A DNA stretch of 64,000 nt from Synechococcus sp. PROS-U-1 (GTDB taxonomy: Bacteria; Cyanobacteriota; Cyanobacteriia; PCC-6307; Cyanobiaceae). Where the stretch lies: positions 1,116,001-1,180,000 of the forward strand of contig NZ_CP047951.1 in NCBI RefSeq assembly GCF_014279755.1, written 5' to 3'. Under the pieces are notes generated by a model. It saw only the letters and a list, made by a program, of their open reading frames with translations. It searched no databases and was not told the origin of the DNA. How positions within the stretch are numbered: the stretch's first letter is position 1; each line of letters opens with the position of its first letter. Made by a program: the position numbers and the translations under genes. Shown here in pieces: positions 46,600 through 55,717 of the stretch.

Positions 46600-48034
46600 G
46601 TTCAAAGGCCTGTTGCACGACGGTCTGCATCCCTCCGTCGCCCCAGTCTTGGTCCTGCTCGAAGTACCGCATGAAGCTGCTGCCAGCGATTCGGGTCAGC
46701 CACGCGGTCACCACACCCTGGAGCACCTGACCAAGCACCAATGTGGGCAAGCTCAGGCTCAGGCTGGTGCCCAGAAGGCTCATCGCTCCTTTAACGATGC
46801 CCAGCTTTCCCAGGGTTTGCCCTAAGGACATCGCCAAGTCCTTGGCGCGATCCCGGGACATCTCGACCCCATAGATCTTCGCCATTTCGAGAATCATCTG
46901 GGCATTCACCGCCGCAGTACTCAACAGATCCACCCCTGGCAGTGGGTTGGCTGCCACGATCCCAGCGCCCATCCAGCTGTAGCGGTCAATGCAGCGTTTG
47001 GCTTCCCGAGAACGCTGGTCGTTCAACAGATCGCGCCCGCGGCTGTCGAGGGAACGACACTGGAGAAGAATGTTGTCAGCAATGAGTTCCTCGCCCTCAG
47101 CGTGAAGCACACCGGCGAGGCGCTGCAACAGGTCACTGACGTCAGGCATCGGCTGTAGGGGTTGACGCCCGGGTCGAGGAATGGATTGAGGAGATGCACT
47201 GCAGGCCACTACATCGGCAGCGGTGAGACGACCCTGGCAACGCGAACGCAGCACCTGCAGGAGACGTTTTTCCTCCTCAACTCCCCGCAAATCCCGCTTG
47301 TTCAACACCAACAGAAGCCGCTTGCCGAGGCCGGCCAGGGATTGCACAACCGCGAATTCCGAGGCTCTTAGATCCCCGTCAACCACAACGATCAACAGGT
47401 CGGCGCGAACCGCCCGGCGCCGCGCCGTTTCCTCCCGGCTTAGGCCTTCCTCTCCCGCTTCAAGAATTCCCGGGGTGTCCACGAGCTGCAGACCACGCTC
47501 CAAACCTTTCAGGCGCAAGCGGTAGACGCGGCTGGTTTTGGTGACGCCCATCGGTGCACCCACTTCGCCAACCATCTCCTTGAGAAGAGCACGGATGAGT
47601 GATGTCTTGCCGCTGGAACCGGTGCCAAAAACAACAACCACCAGATCCCCTCGCTTCAGTTCATCCGCGACGCGATCGCGTTCGCCCTGCAAGCTCTGGC
47701 GGCTGATGTCGTCCTGGATGCGTTCGATCAAACGATCCACGTGGCCCAGGCTGGTGGTTGCGGCGTCCCGGCGGTTTTGGGGAGCGGAGCTTGGCTGATT
47801 CTGGCGCTGGGGTGGGTGTGACCTCCAGCGTTTCCAAATCGGCCAGCCAACTTGCACCACCACGGTGGACACCAGCACCAGTCCCAAGAGCAGAACCGGC
47901 GTGAGCAGCCAGGGAGGCAGGAAGTAACTCAGATCCCACAGCAGGCTGCGGATGGTCTGAACGGCAACACCGATCAGCACCAAGGCCACAAAGGCAACCC
48001 CGAGACCAATCAGCAATTTGGTTTGGCGTTTCAT
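46445..48034 (-). CDS. Membrane-associated GTPase with DUF697
   Basis: A 529-residue protein: two N-terminal hydrophobic helices (about residues 8-58), a GTPase domain with Walker A FGTGSSGKTSLIR (about residue 136), G3 in VDTPGILEAG, and G4 NKRD (VLNKRDLRG), and a C-terminal DUF697 region with DLLSTAAVNAQMILEMAK and a second hydrophobic part. These Era-like/YcjF-type proteins are linked to membrane or envelope stress; the role in cyanobacteria is unknown. It starts 34 bases before lspA's end. Confidence 0.88.
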   Translation of the reverse strand: MKRQTKLLIGLGVAFVALVLIGVAVQTIRSLLWDLSYFLPPWLLTPVLLLGLVLVSTVVVQVGWPIWKRWRSHPPQRQNQPSSAPQNRRDAATTSLGHVDRLIERIQDDISRQSLQGERDRVADELKRGDLVVVVFGTGSSGKTSLIRALLKEMVGEVGAPMGVTKTSRVYRLRLKGLERGLQLVDTPGILEAGEEGLSREETARRRAVRADLLIVVVDGDLRASEFAVVQSLAGLGKRLLLVLNKRDLRGVEEEKRLLQVLRSRCQGRLTAADVVACSASPQSIPRPGRQPLQPMPDVSDLLQRLAGVLHAEGEELIADNILLQCRSLDSRGRDLLNDQRSREAKRCIDRYSWMGAGIVAANPLPGVDLLSTAAVNAQMILEMAKIYGVEMSRDRAKDLAMSLGQTLGKLGIVKGAMSLLGTSLSLSLPTLVLGQVLQGVVTAWLTRIAGSSFMRYFEQDQDWGDGGMQTVVQQAFELNRRELSLQRFLTSAMRQVVEPLQQSSAGRLPPRPVPQQEGEASAHGHPEP

Positions 48035-48068
48035 GGCTGCTTCACACCGGCCTCAGGGCAACGTTGGG

Positions 48069-48545
48069 TTAGCCATGGCTGGTGTCACCTCGGCGGGTCC
48101 ACAGATCGATGGCGAAGCAGAGCACAGCGCAATTGATGGCGATATCCGCCCCGTTGAAGATCGGGAAGTCGATCGGTTCGAGCGCCAGAAAATCGACCAC
48201 ATAACCCAGGCGCCAGCGATCGAGACCGTTGCCCAAGGTCCCGCCAAGGAGCGCCGCTGAGGCGAGCGCCTGCCAGAACGGCAGGACCCGTTGACGCCAG
48301 ATCCACAGGATCAGAGCGATGCCGACCCCCAAGCTGAGCAGACCAAGCAGAGCTGTGGAGTTCTGAAGGACGCTGAAGGCGGCTCCGGTGTTGTGGACCA
48401 ACTGCAGGGAGAGCAGGTGCGGCAGAAAGGCAACGTTGTGGCCACCCTTCAAAGCGCTGGACGCCAATGCCTTACTGACCTGATCCACCACGACGATGAC
48501 CAGAGCAATCAGCAGGGTGGATCGACGCGGCAGCTTCCTGTTCAT
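48069..48545 (-). CDS. lspA: Lipoprotein signal peptidase (SPase II)
   Basis: Cleaves prolipoprotein signal peptides after the Cys is lipidated. The 158-residue protein has four transmembrane segments, the LVHNTGAAFSVLQNS motif (about residue 50-64) and the catalytic aspartates in VVDFLALEPIDFPIFNGADIAIN (in part: Asp in YVVDFLA and in NGADIAI, about residues 120 and 140). The ATG at 48545 overlaps the bioY stop by four bases, so the two are translationally coupled. Confidence 0.96.
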   Translation of the reverse strand: MNRKLPRRSTLLIALVIVVVDQVSKALASSALKGGHNVAFLPHLLSLQLVHNTGAAFSVLQNSTALLGLLSLGVGIALILWIWRQRVLPFWQALASAALLGGTLGNGLDRWRLGYVVDFLALEPIDFPIFNGADIAINCAVLCFAIDLWTRRGDTSHG

Positions 48546-49111
48546 GGCTCGATGATCAACAGCCGACGCAAGGCAACCGAGAGCACTCCTGCACCGATGC
48601 AGAGCAGCATCTGAGCTGGCAGCGGGCCGATGGAAAACTGCATCAGGAGCTCCAAGAATCCAATCGACCATCGCCCCAGGACGGCTCCAATGGCGAGATT
48701 GAGAAGACCGCAGACCTGAAGAACAAGGAGTCCCGCAAGGGCAGACAGCGACTGTCTGGGGAGGTCATCCATGCCGGCCTGCTGTGCCAGGCGTCCGGTG
48801 AGCCAGGCGGCTGGAACAAACCCCGCCAGGTAGCCGAATCCCGGTTCCAGTACATAGCTCAGTCCGCCACCGCCATGGAACACCGGCAGGCTGAACAGTC
48901 CCAGGGTCAGATAGCCCACGGCAGCCATGACACCGGCGCGCGGGCCGCTGACCATGGCGCAGAGGAAAAGGGCCGGCACCTGCCAGGTCACGGGCAGGGG
49001 TAGAACAATCGGTTCGGGTGCGGGCAGAAACAACGCGGCCGGCACCAGACCACCGATAAGGATGGCCAACAGACCCACCAGGGCACCACACCAGGAGGCG
49101 AGAGCCCTCAC
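48542..49111 (-). CDS. bioY: Biotin transporter BioY
   Basis: The substrate-binding membrane subunit (S-component) of a biotin uptake system. A 189-residue protein with six hydrophobic segments and the family pattern GPRAGVMAAVGYLTLGLFSLP (in part) and GGGGLSYVLEPGFGYLAGFVPAAWLTG. BioMN-type energising subunits are not in the window; an ECF module may be elsewhere. Its stop overlaps lspA's start. Confidence 0.92.
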   Translation of the reverse strand: MRALASWCGALVGLLAILIGGLVPAALFLPAPEPIVLPLPVTWQVPALFLCAMVSGPRAGVMAAVGYLTLGLFSLPVFHGGGGLSYVLEPGFGYLAGFVPAAWLTGRLAQQAGMDDLPRQSLSALAGLLVLQVCGLLNLAIGAVLGRWSIGFLELLMQFSIGPLPAQMLLCIGAGVLSVALRRLLIIEP

Positions 49112-49167
49112 ATCGACACCTCAACTCGACCCATCCTGCTCGACAATGCAGATCCTGCCCAGTTCAG

Positions 49168-49404
49168 ATGACGGTATCGATTGGCGACCGGCTGCGCCTG
49201 AAGCAGCAACTTCCCTACCTCAAGTCGGCCGATCCGATGCCGATGTTGCGGCCGCCGGATCTGGTGGCTGCCGGCGAAGTGGGTGAGGTGGTTGCCCTCC
49301 ACCCGATGGACACAGTCGCCGTTCGGTTCCGTCGGGGAACGTTTTTGATCGCGCTCGATCGGCTGGACCTGATTGATGCCGAAGATGCCGAGGATTCGGA
49401 CTAA
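49168..49404 (+). CDS. sipA: SipA/DUF3148 protein
   Basis: A 78-residue protein with the SipA pattern: IGDRLRLKQQLPYLKSADPMPM and LRPPDLVAAGEVGEVVAL, then VRFRRGTFLIALDRLDLID, with an acidic tail. SipA binds the histidine kinase NblS and modulates the high-light response in cyanobacteria. Its TAA and the stop of the convergent peptidase gene share bases. Confidence 0.85.
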   Translation: MTVSIGDRLRLKQQLPYLKSADPMPMLRPPDLVAAGEVGEVVALHPMDTVAVRFRRGTFLIALDRLDLIDAEDAEDSD

Positions 49405-50657
49405 CCAGCTGCCCGGCGATTCCAGCGCCGTTCGAGCTGCTTCAGTGCTCCGGAGGTTCCGCACAGGCTGAGCCGTGGGTTGCTGAGCCAGCGCGCTGCT
49501 GCCTCGCGGACATCGGACGGTGTCACTCCCGCGAGGGCGTCAACACATCTCTGGTCATGATCATCGGGAAGCCCCTGCGCCTTCAGTTGAACGCGCCGTT
49601 CAGCCCGTTGGGAACAGGTCTGCAGCCCCTGGGCGAGTTGGCCGATGTACTTGGCTCGTGCGAGCTCAAGCGCTGTCTCACTGAGGTGTTGCTCCCGTAG
49701 CTCGTCCCAGATCGTCAGCAGCAAGTCCAGGGCGAGCTCCGCCCGTTCCTCGACGCTGGAGGCCATCAGAACAAACGGAGCGGGACCTGCCAGGGCAGGG
49801 AAGTGTGCTGCCACGTCGTAGGCCACGCCATGGTCCTCACGCAAACGCTGGAACAGCAGGCTCGACATCCCGACTCCCAGATGGCACTGCAACAGCCGTA
49901 AGGCCAGTTCATCCGGATGGCCATGCCCCAGCGTCGCCTGACCCAGCATCAGAACCACTTGTTCCGTGTCCATCGGTTCAAGCTGAATTGTTTCGCTGCC
50001 GACTCCTTTGGCGTAAGGGAAACGGCTTGCGGGATCTCTGGCTTTGCCCCTCGGCCAGTCGCGGAAGTCTTCAAGCGAACGGAACTTGTCGATGATTTGT
50101 GGCGGGATGCTGCCTGCCAGGGCGAGAACACTTGATGCTTCTGGCAGCCGCTGGGCCAGTGGAAGCAGCGCCGTTCGATCCAGCTCGACAAGCTCTTCAG
50201 CGATGCCCATGGGGTCATGGCCATAGCCACCGCTGCCGTATGTCAGCTGCCTCCAGCCTGTGGTGGCGCAATGGAACGGGTCTTCCCGCTGCCGCTGCAG
50301 GGCCTGAATCGTGAGCGAACGTTCTAGGGCCACCTGATCCGGTTCAAGGTGGGGTGCTCGCACCATCTGCGCCAGCAGTGGCAAGAGATGCTCGGCGTCT
50401 TCAACCGTGCAGCGCAGGCTCAGGATCACGGCGTCCTCCTGGGCATCACAGCGCAGACCCGCGCCGCATCCCTCCACAAGGTCAGCCAGCTCCAGATTGT
50501 TGAGTCGTCCGCAGCCCCGGCTGAGCAGGGACGCCAGCAGGTCATGGCCCCCCCGGGCTCCGACAGGGTCGTCTGCGCTGCCGACTGGAAGCAGCAGTTT
50601 CGCGGCCAGAATCCCTGGAGTTGAGACCGGTTCGACGAGCAGTTCGGGGTTGCTCAT
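49401..50657 (-). CDS. M16-family peptidase-like subunit without the active-site motif
   Basis: A 418-residue protein of the M16 (insulinase/pitrilysin) fold. In the place of the zinc motif it reads GGHDLLASLLSRGCGR, so the HxxEH pair is missing, as in the non-catalytic partner of heterodimeric M16 peptidases. It overlaps the active subunit upstream by four bases, and the pair is likely one complex acting on processed peptides. Start is the ATG at 50657 (the frame opens at 50750). Confidence 0.88.
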   Translation of the reverse strand: MSNPELLVEPVSTPGILAAKLLLPVGSADDPVGARGGHDLLASLLSRGCGRLNNLELADLVEGCGAGLRCDAQEDAVILSLRCTVEDAEHLLPLLAQMVRAPHLEPDQVALERSLTIQALQRQREDPFHCATTGWRQLTYGSGGYGHDPMGIAEELVELDRTALLPLAQRLPEASSVLALAGSIPPQIIDKFRSLEDFRDWPRGKARDPASRFPYAKGVGSETIQLEPMDTEQVVLMLGQATLGHGHPDELALRLLQCHLGVGMSSLLFQRLREDHGVAYDVAAHFPALAGPAPFVLMASSVEERAELALDLLLTIWDELREQHLSETALELARAKYIGQLAQGLQTCSQRAERRVQLKAQGLPDDHDQRCVDALAGVTPSDVREAAARWLSNPRLSLCGTSGALKQLERRWNRRAAG

Positions 50658-51937
50658 TCGTTTTCCGTCTTGGCTTGGGCGGTCAGCACGCAAGCTTGTT
50701 CGGGTTGAAGCTTTGAAAACAGGTCCGAGCGCAGCCGCTCTGCCGTCCATGGCGAGAGGAACGCCAGGGGTTGCAACAGATCCTGCTGACGGTCCCAGAG
50801 GCTCTGGCTGGCACAGAGTCCTGACACCTGACCCGTCGATTCCAAGGCATAGCGAAGCCCATTGCTCACCAGTTGCTGCCCCCGCTTCAGTTCCTGATCG
50901 GTGACGAGCTCCTGCGTCATGGTGCGCAGTTGCCGGTTGACCTCGTGTTCAACAGCCTCGAGGTGCTCGTCTGGGCAGATCACTTCCAGGGTGATCAGGC
51001 TGCCCTGTTCCAGAACTGAGAGGTCCATCGACACACTTTCAACAATCTGAAGGTCCTCCCTCAGGTGGTTGACGAGGCGACTGCGTCGGCCCTCCCCCAG
51101 CAGGGTTGTGGCGAGATCAGCCGCCATCACCCCGCCCTGATCATGGGCCTGGGGCGCCTCCCAGAGCATCAGCAGTCGGGCTGATTCAAGGCGATCCACC
51201 GCAACGCGGTGGCGACCGGGGCGCACGCTCAGGGAGGGCGGCGGTGATGACGGATCCGGGGCATCCACGAGTCCGGCCAGAGCTGAGGAGCCCACAGCGG
51301 TGCGCAGCTCAGCGGATGCGGGTCCGGCCACCGCTAGGCAGCAGTTGGAACCGCGGTATTGCCGTCTGTGAAACGCCTGCATGGCAGCGGGAGTCATGGC
51401 CTCCAGGCTGCGGGGCGTTCCAAGAATGGGTCGGCCGTACGGGTGTTGCTCACAGCCTTTGCTGAGCAGCAGTTGCAGCACTTGCTCGTTTGGTTGATCG
51501 GCGTATTGCGCGATCTCCTCCAGCACCACACCCCGTTCTGTGCTGAACCCGCCTGGATCAAGGCTTGGCTGCAGCACAAGTTCCAGCAACAGGTCCAACG
51601 CTTCGCGGGCTCGATCCGGTGGTGTCAGCACATGGAAGTGGACGTCATCAAATCCAGTGGCTGCATTGCTGCTGCCACCAAGAGCCTCGATCGCTTCATC
51701 GAAGGCCCCTGCGGCCAGCCGCTCACTTCCCTTGAACACCATGTGCTCAAGGAAATGGGCCATTCCCTCTTCCCCTGTCTGCTCACTGGCACTGCCTGCG
51801 CGGCACCAGAGATCGAGACAGGTCAGGGGTGCATCCGGCATGTCTGCCGTCACGCAGCGCACTCCGTTGGGGAGGGTCCAATGGTCCAGAGGGGGACCGG
51901 AGAACGGAAGGTTCAGAACTGCGTGGCAAAGTTCCAT
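50654..51937 (-). CDS. M16-family zinc peptidase, catalytic subunit
   Basis: A 427-residue M16 peptidase with the inverted zinc motif HFLEH ([19 protein letters not shown], about residue 63) and the distal glutamate in [13 protein letters not shown]. With the downstream inactive homologue it would form a heterodimer. The chosen ATG at 51937 gives the N-terminus [14 protein letters not shown]; the frame reaches 52006. It is divergent from pcyA, 18 bases apart. Confidence 0.93.
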   Translation of the reverse strand: MELCHAVLNLPFSGPPLDHWTLPNGVRCVTADMPDAPLTCLDLWCRAGSASEQTGEEGMAHFLEHMVFKGSERLAAGAFDEAIEALGGSSNAATGFDDVHFHVLTPPDRAREALDLLLELVLQPSLDPGGFSTERGVVLEEIAQYADQPNEQVLQLLLSKGCEQHPYGRPILGTPRSLEAMTPAAMQAFHRRQYRGSNCCLAVAGPASAELRTAVGSSALAGLVDAPDPSSPPPSLSVRPGRHRVAVDRLESARLLMLWEAPQAHDQGGVMAADLATTLLGEGRRSRLVNHLREDLQIVESVSMDLSVLEQGSLITLEVICPDEHLEAVEHEVNRQLRTMTQELVTDQELKRGQQLVSNGLRYALESTGQVSGLCASQSLWDRQQDLLQPLAFLSPWTAERLRSDLFSKLQPEQACVLTAQAKTENE

Positions 51938-51955
51938 TCTGTGCCTGCTTCTCCG

Positions 51956-52699
51956 ATGCAGCCCAAGCCGCTGGCGCAACCGCCAGGACAGCATCCCCTT
52001 GTGCATGCCTTGGCAGCGTCGATTCGTAGTGCCTGGAAGGGATTGCCAGGATTGGAAGCCCTCCCATGCGATGACGATCTGCGGTTGGTCACGGGGCAGC
52101 TTGATGGGGAAGGGCTAACGATCGGCAACGAGCTTTTTCGCTGCGTCGGCCTTCGCAAACTGCATTTGGAAGTCGCACGGCTCGGCAACGGACTTCAAAT
52201 CCTTCACAGTGTCTGGTTCCCGGATCCCCGGTATGAGCTGCCAATTTTCGGGGCAGATGTTGTGGCCGGCCCGGCTGGCATCTCAGCCGCGATTGTTGAT
52301 CTCTCACCAACCTCTGATGTCTTGCCAGAGCGGCTGCTGAATCGGCTTGAGGAGAAGCCATGGCCTTCGTTCCGTCAGGTCCGGGATTTACCGGCCTGGG
52401 GATCAGCCATCTTCTCCAGCAAGGTCTGCTTCATTCGACCGGATGGTGTGGAAGAGGAGTCGGCCTTTCAGGACCTGGTGAGCCACTACCTGCAGGTGAT
52501 GGCGACAAGCGTGATCGAAGCGACTCCCGAAGCGTCGACTGCACTCACTACAGTTCGCCGATATGAAGGTCAGCTGAACTATTGCCTTCAGCAAAAACGC
52601 AACGACAAGACCCGGCGCGTCCTCGAGAAGGCCTTCGATTCGGCTTGGGCCGATCGCTACATCGATTTGCTGCTCTTCGACAATCCACCCGAACCGTGA
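51956..52699 (+). CDS. pcyA: Phycocyanobilin:ferredoxin oxidoreductase
   Basis: Reduces biliverdin IX-alpha by four electrons to phycocyanobilin, the phycobilisome chromophore. The 247-residue protein keeps the three key residues at the spacing of the Synechocystis enzyme: Glu72 ([10 protein letters not shown]), His84 (QILHSVWFP) and Asp101 (FGADVVAG), corresponding to E76, H88 and D105. A longer frame to 51359 is the shadow of the peptidase gene. Its TGA overlaps the ATG of the next gene (TGATG). Confidence 0.96.
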   Translation: MQPKPLAQPPGQHPLVHALAASIRSAWKGLPGLEALPCDDDLRLVTGQLDGEGLTIGNELFRCVGLRKLHLEVARLGNGLQILHSVWFPDPRYELPIFGADVVAGPAGISAAIVDLSPTSDVLPERLLNRLEEKPWPSFRQVRDLPAWGSAIFSSKVCFIRPDGVEEESAFQDLVSHYLQVMATSVIEATPEASTALTTVRRYEGQLNYCLQQKRNDKTRRVLEKAFDSAWADRYIDLLLFDNPPEP

Positions 52700-53595
52700 T
52701 GAGTCCCAAGCGCTGGTCTGTTGTGGCTGGAAGTTTGGTCATCGCTGCAGTGGGCGGCTGGTTTCTTCGACCAACGCCGGCACCAACACCTGTTGCCCCC
52801 CCTGCTGAACGATCGGTTCGTCCACAAGCCGTTGCTGCTTTGGGGCAACTTGAGCCTGCGGGGGACATCCGCAATCTCGCGGCTCCAACTGCAGGAATGG
52901 CGGGGACCCCGAGGGTTGCCTCACTTCAGGTGAACGAGGGAGATGCGATCAAGCGCGGCCAGGTGTTGGCGGTGTTTGATCACCGTGTTGGCCTCCTGGC
53001 AGACCTAGAGCGTGTTGACGCTGAGCTGAGAAGCCTGGACCAGGAGATCCGTCTTCAGGCCATTGAGGTTGAGCGTTTCACTCAAGCCGCGGACTGGGGA
53101 GCTGCTGAGTTGTCTTTGGTGGACAACAAGCGGGAGGAGCTGGTGCGCCTCCAGGGACAGCGGGATCAGGCCCTGGCTGAACGCAAAGGGTTCATGGCCG
53201 ATCTCGAGCTGAGCCAGCTGATCTCTCCCATTGATGGTGTCGTCTTCAAGTTGCACGCCCGTGAAGGCGAGCGCCCTGGCGTGGAGGGAGTGATGGACGT
53301 GGGTGCGAACCAGGCCATGCAGGCCAGCATCGAGGTCTATGAATCCGATATCGCTCGGATTCGCCCCGACCAGTCCGTTCGCCTCACCAGTGAGAACGGT
53401 GGCTTCCGCGGTGAACTTGTCGGGCGCGTGCTGCGCATCAGTCCCCAGGTGGAACAACGGTCTGTTCTCTCCACCGATCCCACCGGCGATGCCGACGCCC
53501 GCGTTGTGGTGGTTGATGTGGTGCTCAACCCTGAAGATGCAGCCAAAGTCAGCCGTTTGGCTGGCTTGAAGGTGATTGCCCGCTTCGATCCATGA
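52699..53595 (+). CDS. devB: DevB-type membrane fusion protein of an ABC exporter
   Basis: A 298-residue periplasmic adaptor (HlyD/MacA family). N-terminal signal anchor (about residues 5-20), the lipoyl domain halves AVAALGQLEPAGDI and LISPIDGVVFKLHAREGE, and a coiled-coil stretch between (about residues 100-160). In cyanobacteria DevBCA with a TolC protein exports glycolipids or other products. The start overlaps the pcyA stop, so the exporter is translationally coupled to pcyA; the reason is unknown. Confidence 0.87.
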   Translation: MSPKRWSVVAGSLVIAAVGGWFLRPTPAPTPVAPPAERSVRPQAVAALGQLEPAGDIRNLAAPTAGMAGTPRVASLQVNEGDAIKRGQVLAVFDHRVGLLADLERVDAELRSLDQEIRLQAIEVERFTQAADWGAAELSLVDNKREELVRLQGQRDQALAERKGFMADLELSQLISPIDGVVFKLHAREGERPGVEGVMDVGANQAMQASIEVYESDIARIRPDQSVRLTSENGGFRGELVGRVLRISPQVEQRSVLSTDPTGDADARVVVVDVVLNPEDAAKVSRLAGLKVIARFDP

Positions 53596-54761
53596 ACCGG
53601 TTCTGGCGGGGGCGTCGGATTCCTCTCTCCTGGCTGTTGCTGACGCGCCAGCCCGTTCGCTTGCTGGTGGCACTTGCCGGCATCAGTTTTGCGGGAATTC
53701 TGATGTTCATGCAGCTCGGATTCCGTGATGGCCTCTTTGACGCCAGCGTCACGGCGCACCGGCTGTTCGATGCCGATGTCGTCCTGATTAGTCCCCGCTC
53801 CGCCAGCTCCGTGAGTATGGAGGCCTTTCCCAGGCGGCGGCTGGTTCAGACCCTGGCTGATCCCGATGTCGAGGGGGTGACCCCGGTGCACTGGGGGCTG
53901 ATGCTCTGGCGCAACCCCGAAACGCGGCGCAACCGGTCGATCCTGGCCTTGGGCTTCAATCCCGATGACCCCTTCTTCGTCGACCCCTCCCTTGCTGAGA
54001 AAACTGACGCTCTCAAGCAGAAAGGGCGGATCCTGTTTGATCAGCTGTCACGCCCCGAATTCGGACCCATTGCCGATTGGTATCGCGATGGCCGGGTGGT
54101 GGAAACCGAGATCGCTGGCAACCGCGTCCGGGTGGCGGGTCTGGTGAGCCTGGGCACCAGCTTCGGTGCCGACGGCAATCTGCTTACGAGCACCGAGACG
54201 TTTCTGGATCTGATGCCTCAGAAGCCGCCTGGGGCGATCGAAGTGGGTCTGGTGCGCTTGAAGCCAGGAGCGGACCCTGAGCAGGTGGTGTCCCGATTAA
54301 GCCAGCGACTGCCCAAGGATGTTTCGGTGTTAACCAAGCAAGGCTTCATCGATTTCGAGCAGAACTACTGGAAGAGCAGCACCTCCATCGGTTTCATCTT
54401 CACCCTCGGCGCTGCCATGGGGTTCGTTGTTGGCTGCGTGATCGTGTACCAGGTGTTGTACACCGATGTCAGTGACCACCTGCCGGAGTACGCCACCCTG
54501 ATGGCGATGGGCTACCGGCTCAGTCACCTGCTTGGTGTGGTGGTTCGTGAGGGGTTTTATCTGGCCGCTCTCGGCTACGTCCCCGCCTATCTGGCCGGGC
54601 AGGGTTTGTACTGGTTCGTTCGTGACGCGACCAAACTGCCCGTCGGCATGGATCTCTCGCGGGCGCTCACCGTTTTGGTGATGATCCTGGTGATGTGCAT
54701 GCTGTCGTCGCTTTTGGCCATGCGTCGCCTCATCGATGCGGATCCGGCGGAGATCTTCTGA
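53592..54761 (+). CDS. devC: DevC-type permease
   Basis: A 389-residue permease of the MacB/FtsX family: one N-terminal helix, a large periplasmic domain (about residues 50-255) and three C-terminal helices with ATLMAMGYRLSHLLGVVVREG (about residue 300). It partners DevB and DevA. Its start overlaps the devB stop by four bases and its stop overlaps devA. Confidence 0.9.
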   Translation: MNRFWRGRRIPLSWLLLTRQPVRLLVALAGISFAGILMFMQLGFRDGLFDASVTAHRLFDADVVLISPRSASSVSMEAFPRRRLVQTLADPDVEGVTPVHWGLMLWRNPETRRNRSILALGFNPDDPFFVDPSLAEKTDALKQKGRILFDQLSRPEFGPIADWYRDGRVVETEIAGNRVRVAGLVSLGTSFGADGNLLTSTETFLDLMPQKPPGAIEVGLVRLKPGADPEQVVSRLSQRLPKDVSVLTKQGFIDFEQNYWKSSTSIGFIFTLGAAMGFVVGCVIVYQVLYTDVSDHLPEYATLMAMGYRLSHLLGVVVREGFYLAALGYVPAYLAGQGLYWFVRDATKLPVGMDLSRALTVLVMILVMCMLSSLLAMRRLIDADPAEIF

Positions 54762-55441
54762 TGACCGCAGTTGTTGTGGATCAGCTGTCCCATGCTTTCG
54801 GCCAGGGGGCGATGCGCCGTGAAGTTCTTCAGAACATCAGTCTCAGGATTGAGCCGGGCGAAGTGGTGCTGCTGACCGGTCCCTCCGGCTGTGGCAAGAC
54901 AACGCTGTTGACCTTGATCGGCGCTCTACGCACGGTGCAGCACGGTCAGGTGTCTGTGCTCGGTGAGCCCTTGCATGGGGCCGGCCGACGTCGACGCCAG
55001 CAGGTGCGCCGGCGCATTGGAATGATTTTTCAGGGGCACAACCTGTTGCGCTGCCTCACCGCAGAACAGAACGTGCAGATGGGATCTGATCTTCTGCCAG
55101 ATCTCAGCTACAGAGCCCGCCGGGATGAAGCCCGTCAGTGGCTGCGTGCCGTCGGATTGGACGACCACATGGGCAAAGTTCCACAGGATTTGTCCGGAGG
55201 ACAGAAGCAGCGGGTCGCCATTGCCCGTGCCCTTGCGGCTAATCCCAGGCTGCTCCTGGCGGACGAGCCCACAGCAGCCCTTGACAGCCGCACGGGCCGT
55301 GAGGTGGTGGAGCTGCTGCGCCGACTTGCACGCGAACAGTCCTGTGCGGTGCTGATGGTGACCCATGATCCACGCATCGTTGATGTCGCCGATCGCGTGC
55401 TCCAGATGGAGGATGGGCGTCTGCTGAATGCCGTTGAGTAG
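54761..55441 (+). CDS. devA: DevA-type ABC ATPase
   Basis: A 226-residue nucleotide-binding subunit with Walker A GPSGCGKTTLLT (about residue 42), signature LSGGQKQRVAIARALA (about 146), Walker B LLLADEPTAALDS (about 166) and the switch VTHDPRI. LolD/MacB type, driving the DevBC exporter. The start is the ATG at 54761 overlapping the devC stop; the frame also reaches upstream inside devC. Confidence 0.95.
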   Translation: MTAVVVDQLSHAFGQGAMRREVLQNISLRIEPGEVVLLTGPSGCGKTTLLTLIGALRTVQHGQVSVLGEPLHGAGRRRRQQVRRRIGMIFQGHNLLRCLTAEQNVQMGSDLLPDLSYRARRDEARQWLRAVGLDDHMGKVPQDLSGGQKQRVAIARALAANPRLLLADEPTAALDSRTGREVVELLRRLAREQSCAVLMVTHDPRIVDVADRVLQMEDGRLLNAVE

Positions 55442-55474
55442 ACTCAGCGTTGATTCAAGAGCCCGCAGTTCCGC

Positions 55475-55630
55475 ATGGCCAAGCGCAGAAACCTGAAGAA
55501 AGAGAAGCAGGAGCGGAACCGCGCCTACGCCCGCAAGTTCAAGAAGCGCAAGATGCGGAACGATGGCCGTGGTGAAGGCGCTGGCAATGGCGTGACCGGA
55601 ACCGCCAACAATGGTGGCGCGGCGGACTGA
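55475..55630 (+). CDS. Small basic conserved protein (51 residues)
   Basis: A short frame beginning MAKRRNLKKEKQERNRAYARK, strongly basic in the first 30 residues and then Gly/Ala/Asn-rich (GEGAGNGVTGTANNGGAAD). It is located 33 bases after devA and is followed by a strong terminator. It resembles a conserved cyanobacterial basic microprotein, but I cannot name its role. The charged N-terminus suggests RNA or DNA contact. Confidence 0.7.
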   Translation: MAKRRNLKKEKQERNRAYARKFKKRKMRNDGRGEGAGNGVTGTANNGGAAD

Positions 55631-55649
55631 TCTGCCAAGCAATGTTCAG

Positions 55650-55676
55650 AAAAAAGGGGCCTGCGGGCCCCTTTTT
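55650..55676 (+). terminator. Rho-independent terminator after the small basic gene
   Basis: GGGGCC TGCG GGCCCC stem followed by TTTTT, with AAAAAA before it so that it also works on the other strand. It closes the devBCA-small basic gene transcription unit and separates it from the glycosyltransferase gene starting at 55718. Confidence 0.92.
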
Positions 55677-55717
55677 GTTGTTCGTAGGGTGGGTTCCCTT
55701 CTGCATCGGCCGTCGCG

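Noticed and set aside
51359-51955. Long N-terminal extension of the pcyA frame
   Set aside because: It is antisense to the M16 peptidase gene, and PcyA begins near MQPKPL with conserved residues at the right distance.
52699-55441. DevBCA as the exporter of the RTX-like phospholipase protein
   Set aside because: The two loci are 41 kb apart, and DevBCA-type systems are linked to glycolipid export rather than to RTX proteins; no sequence evidence connects them.
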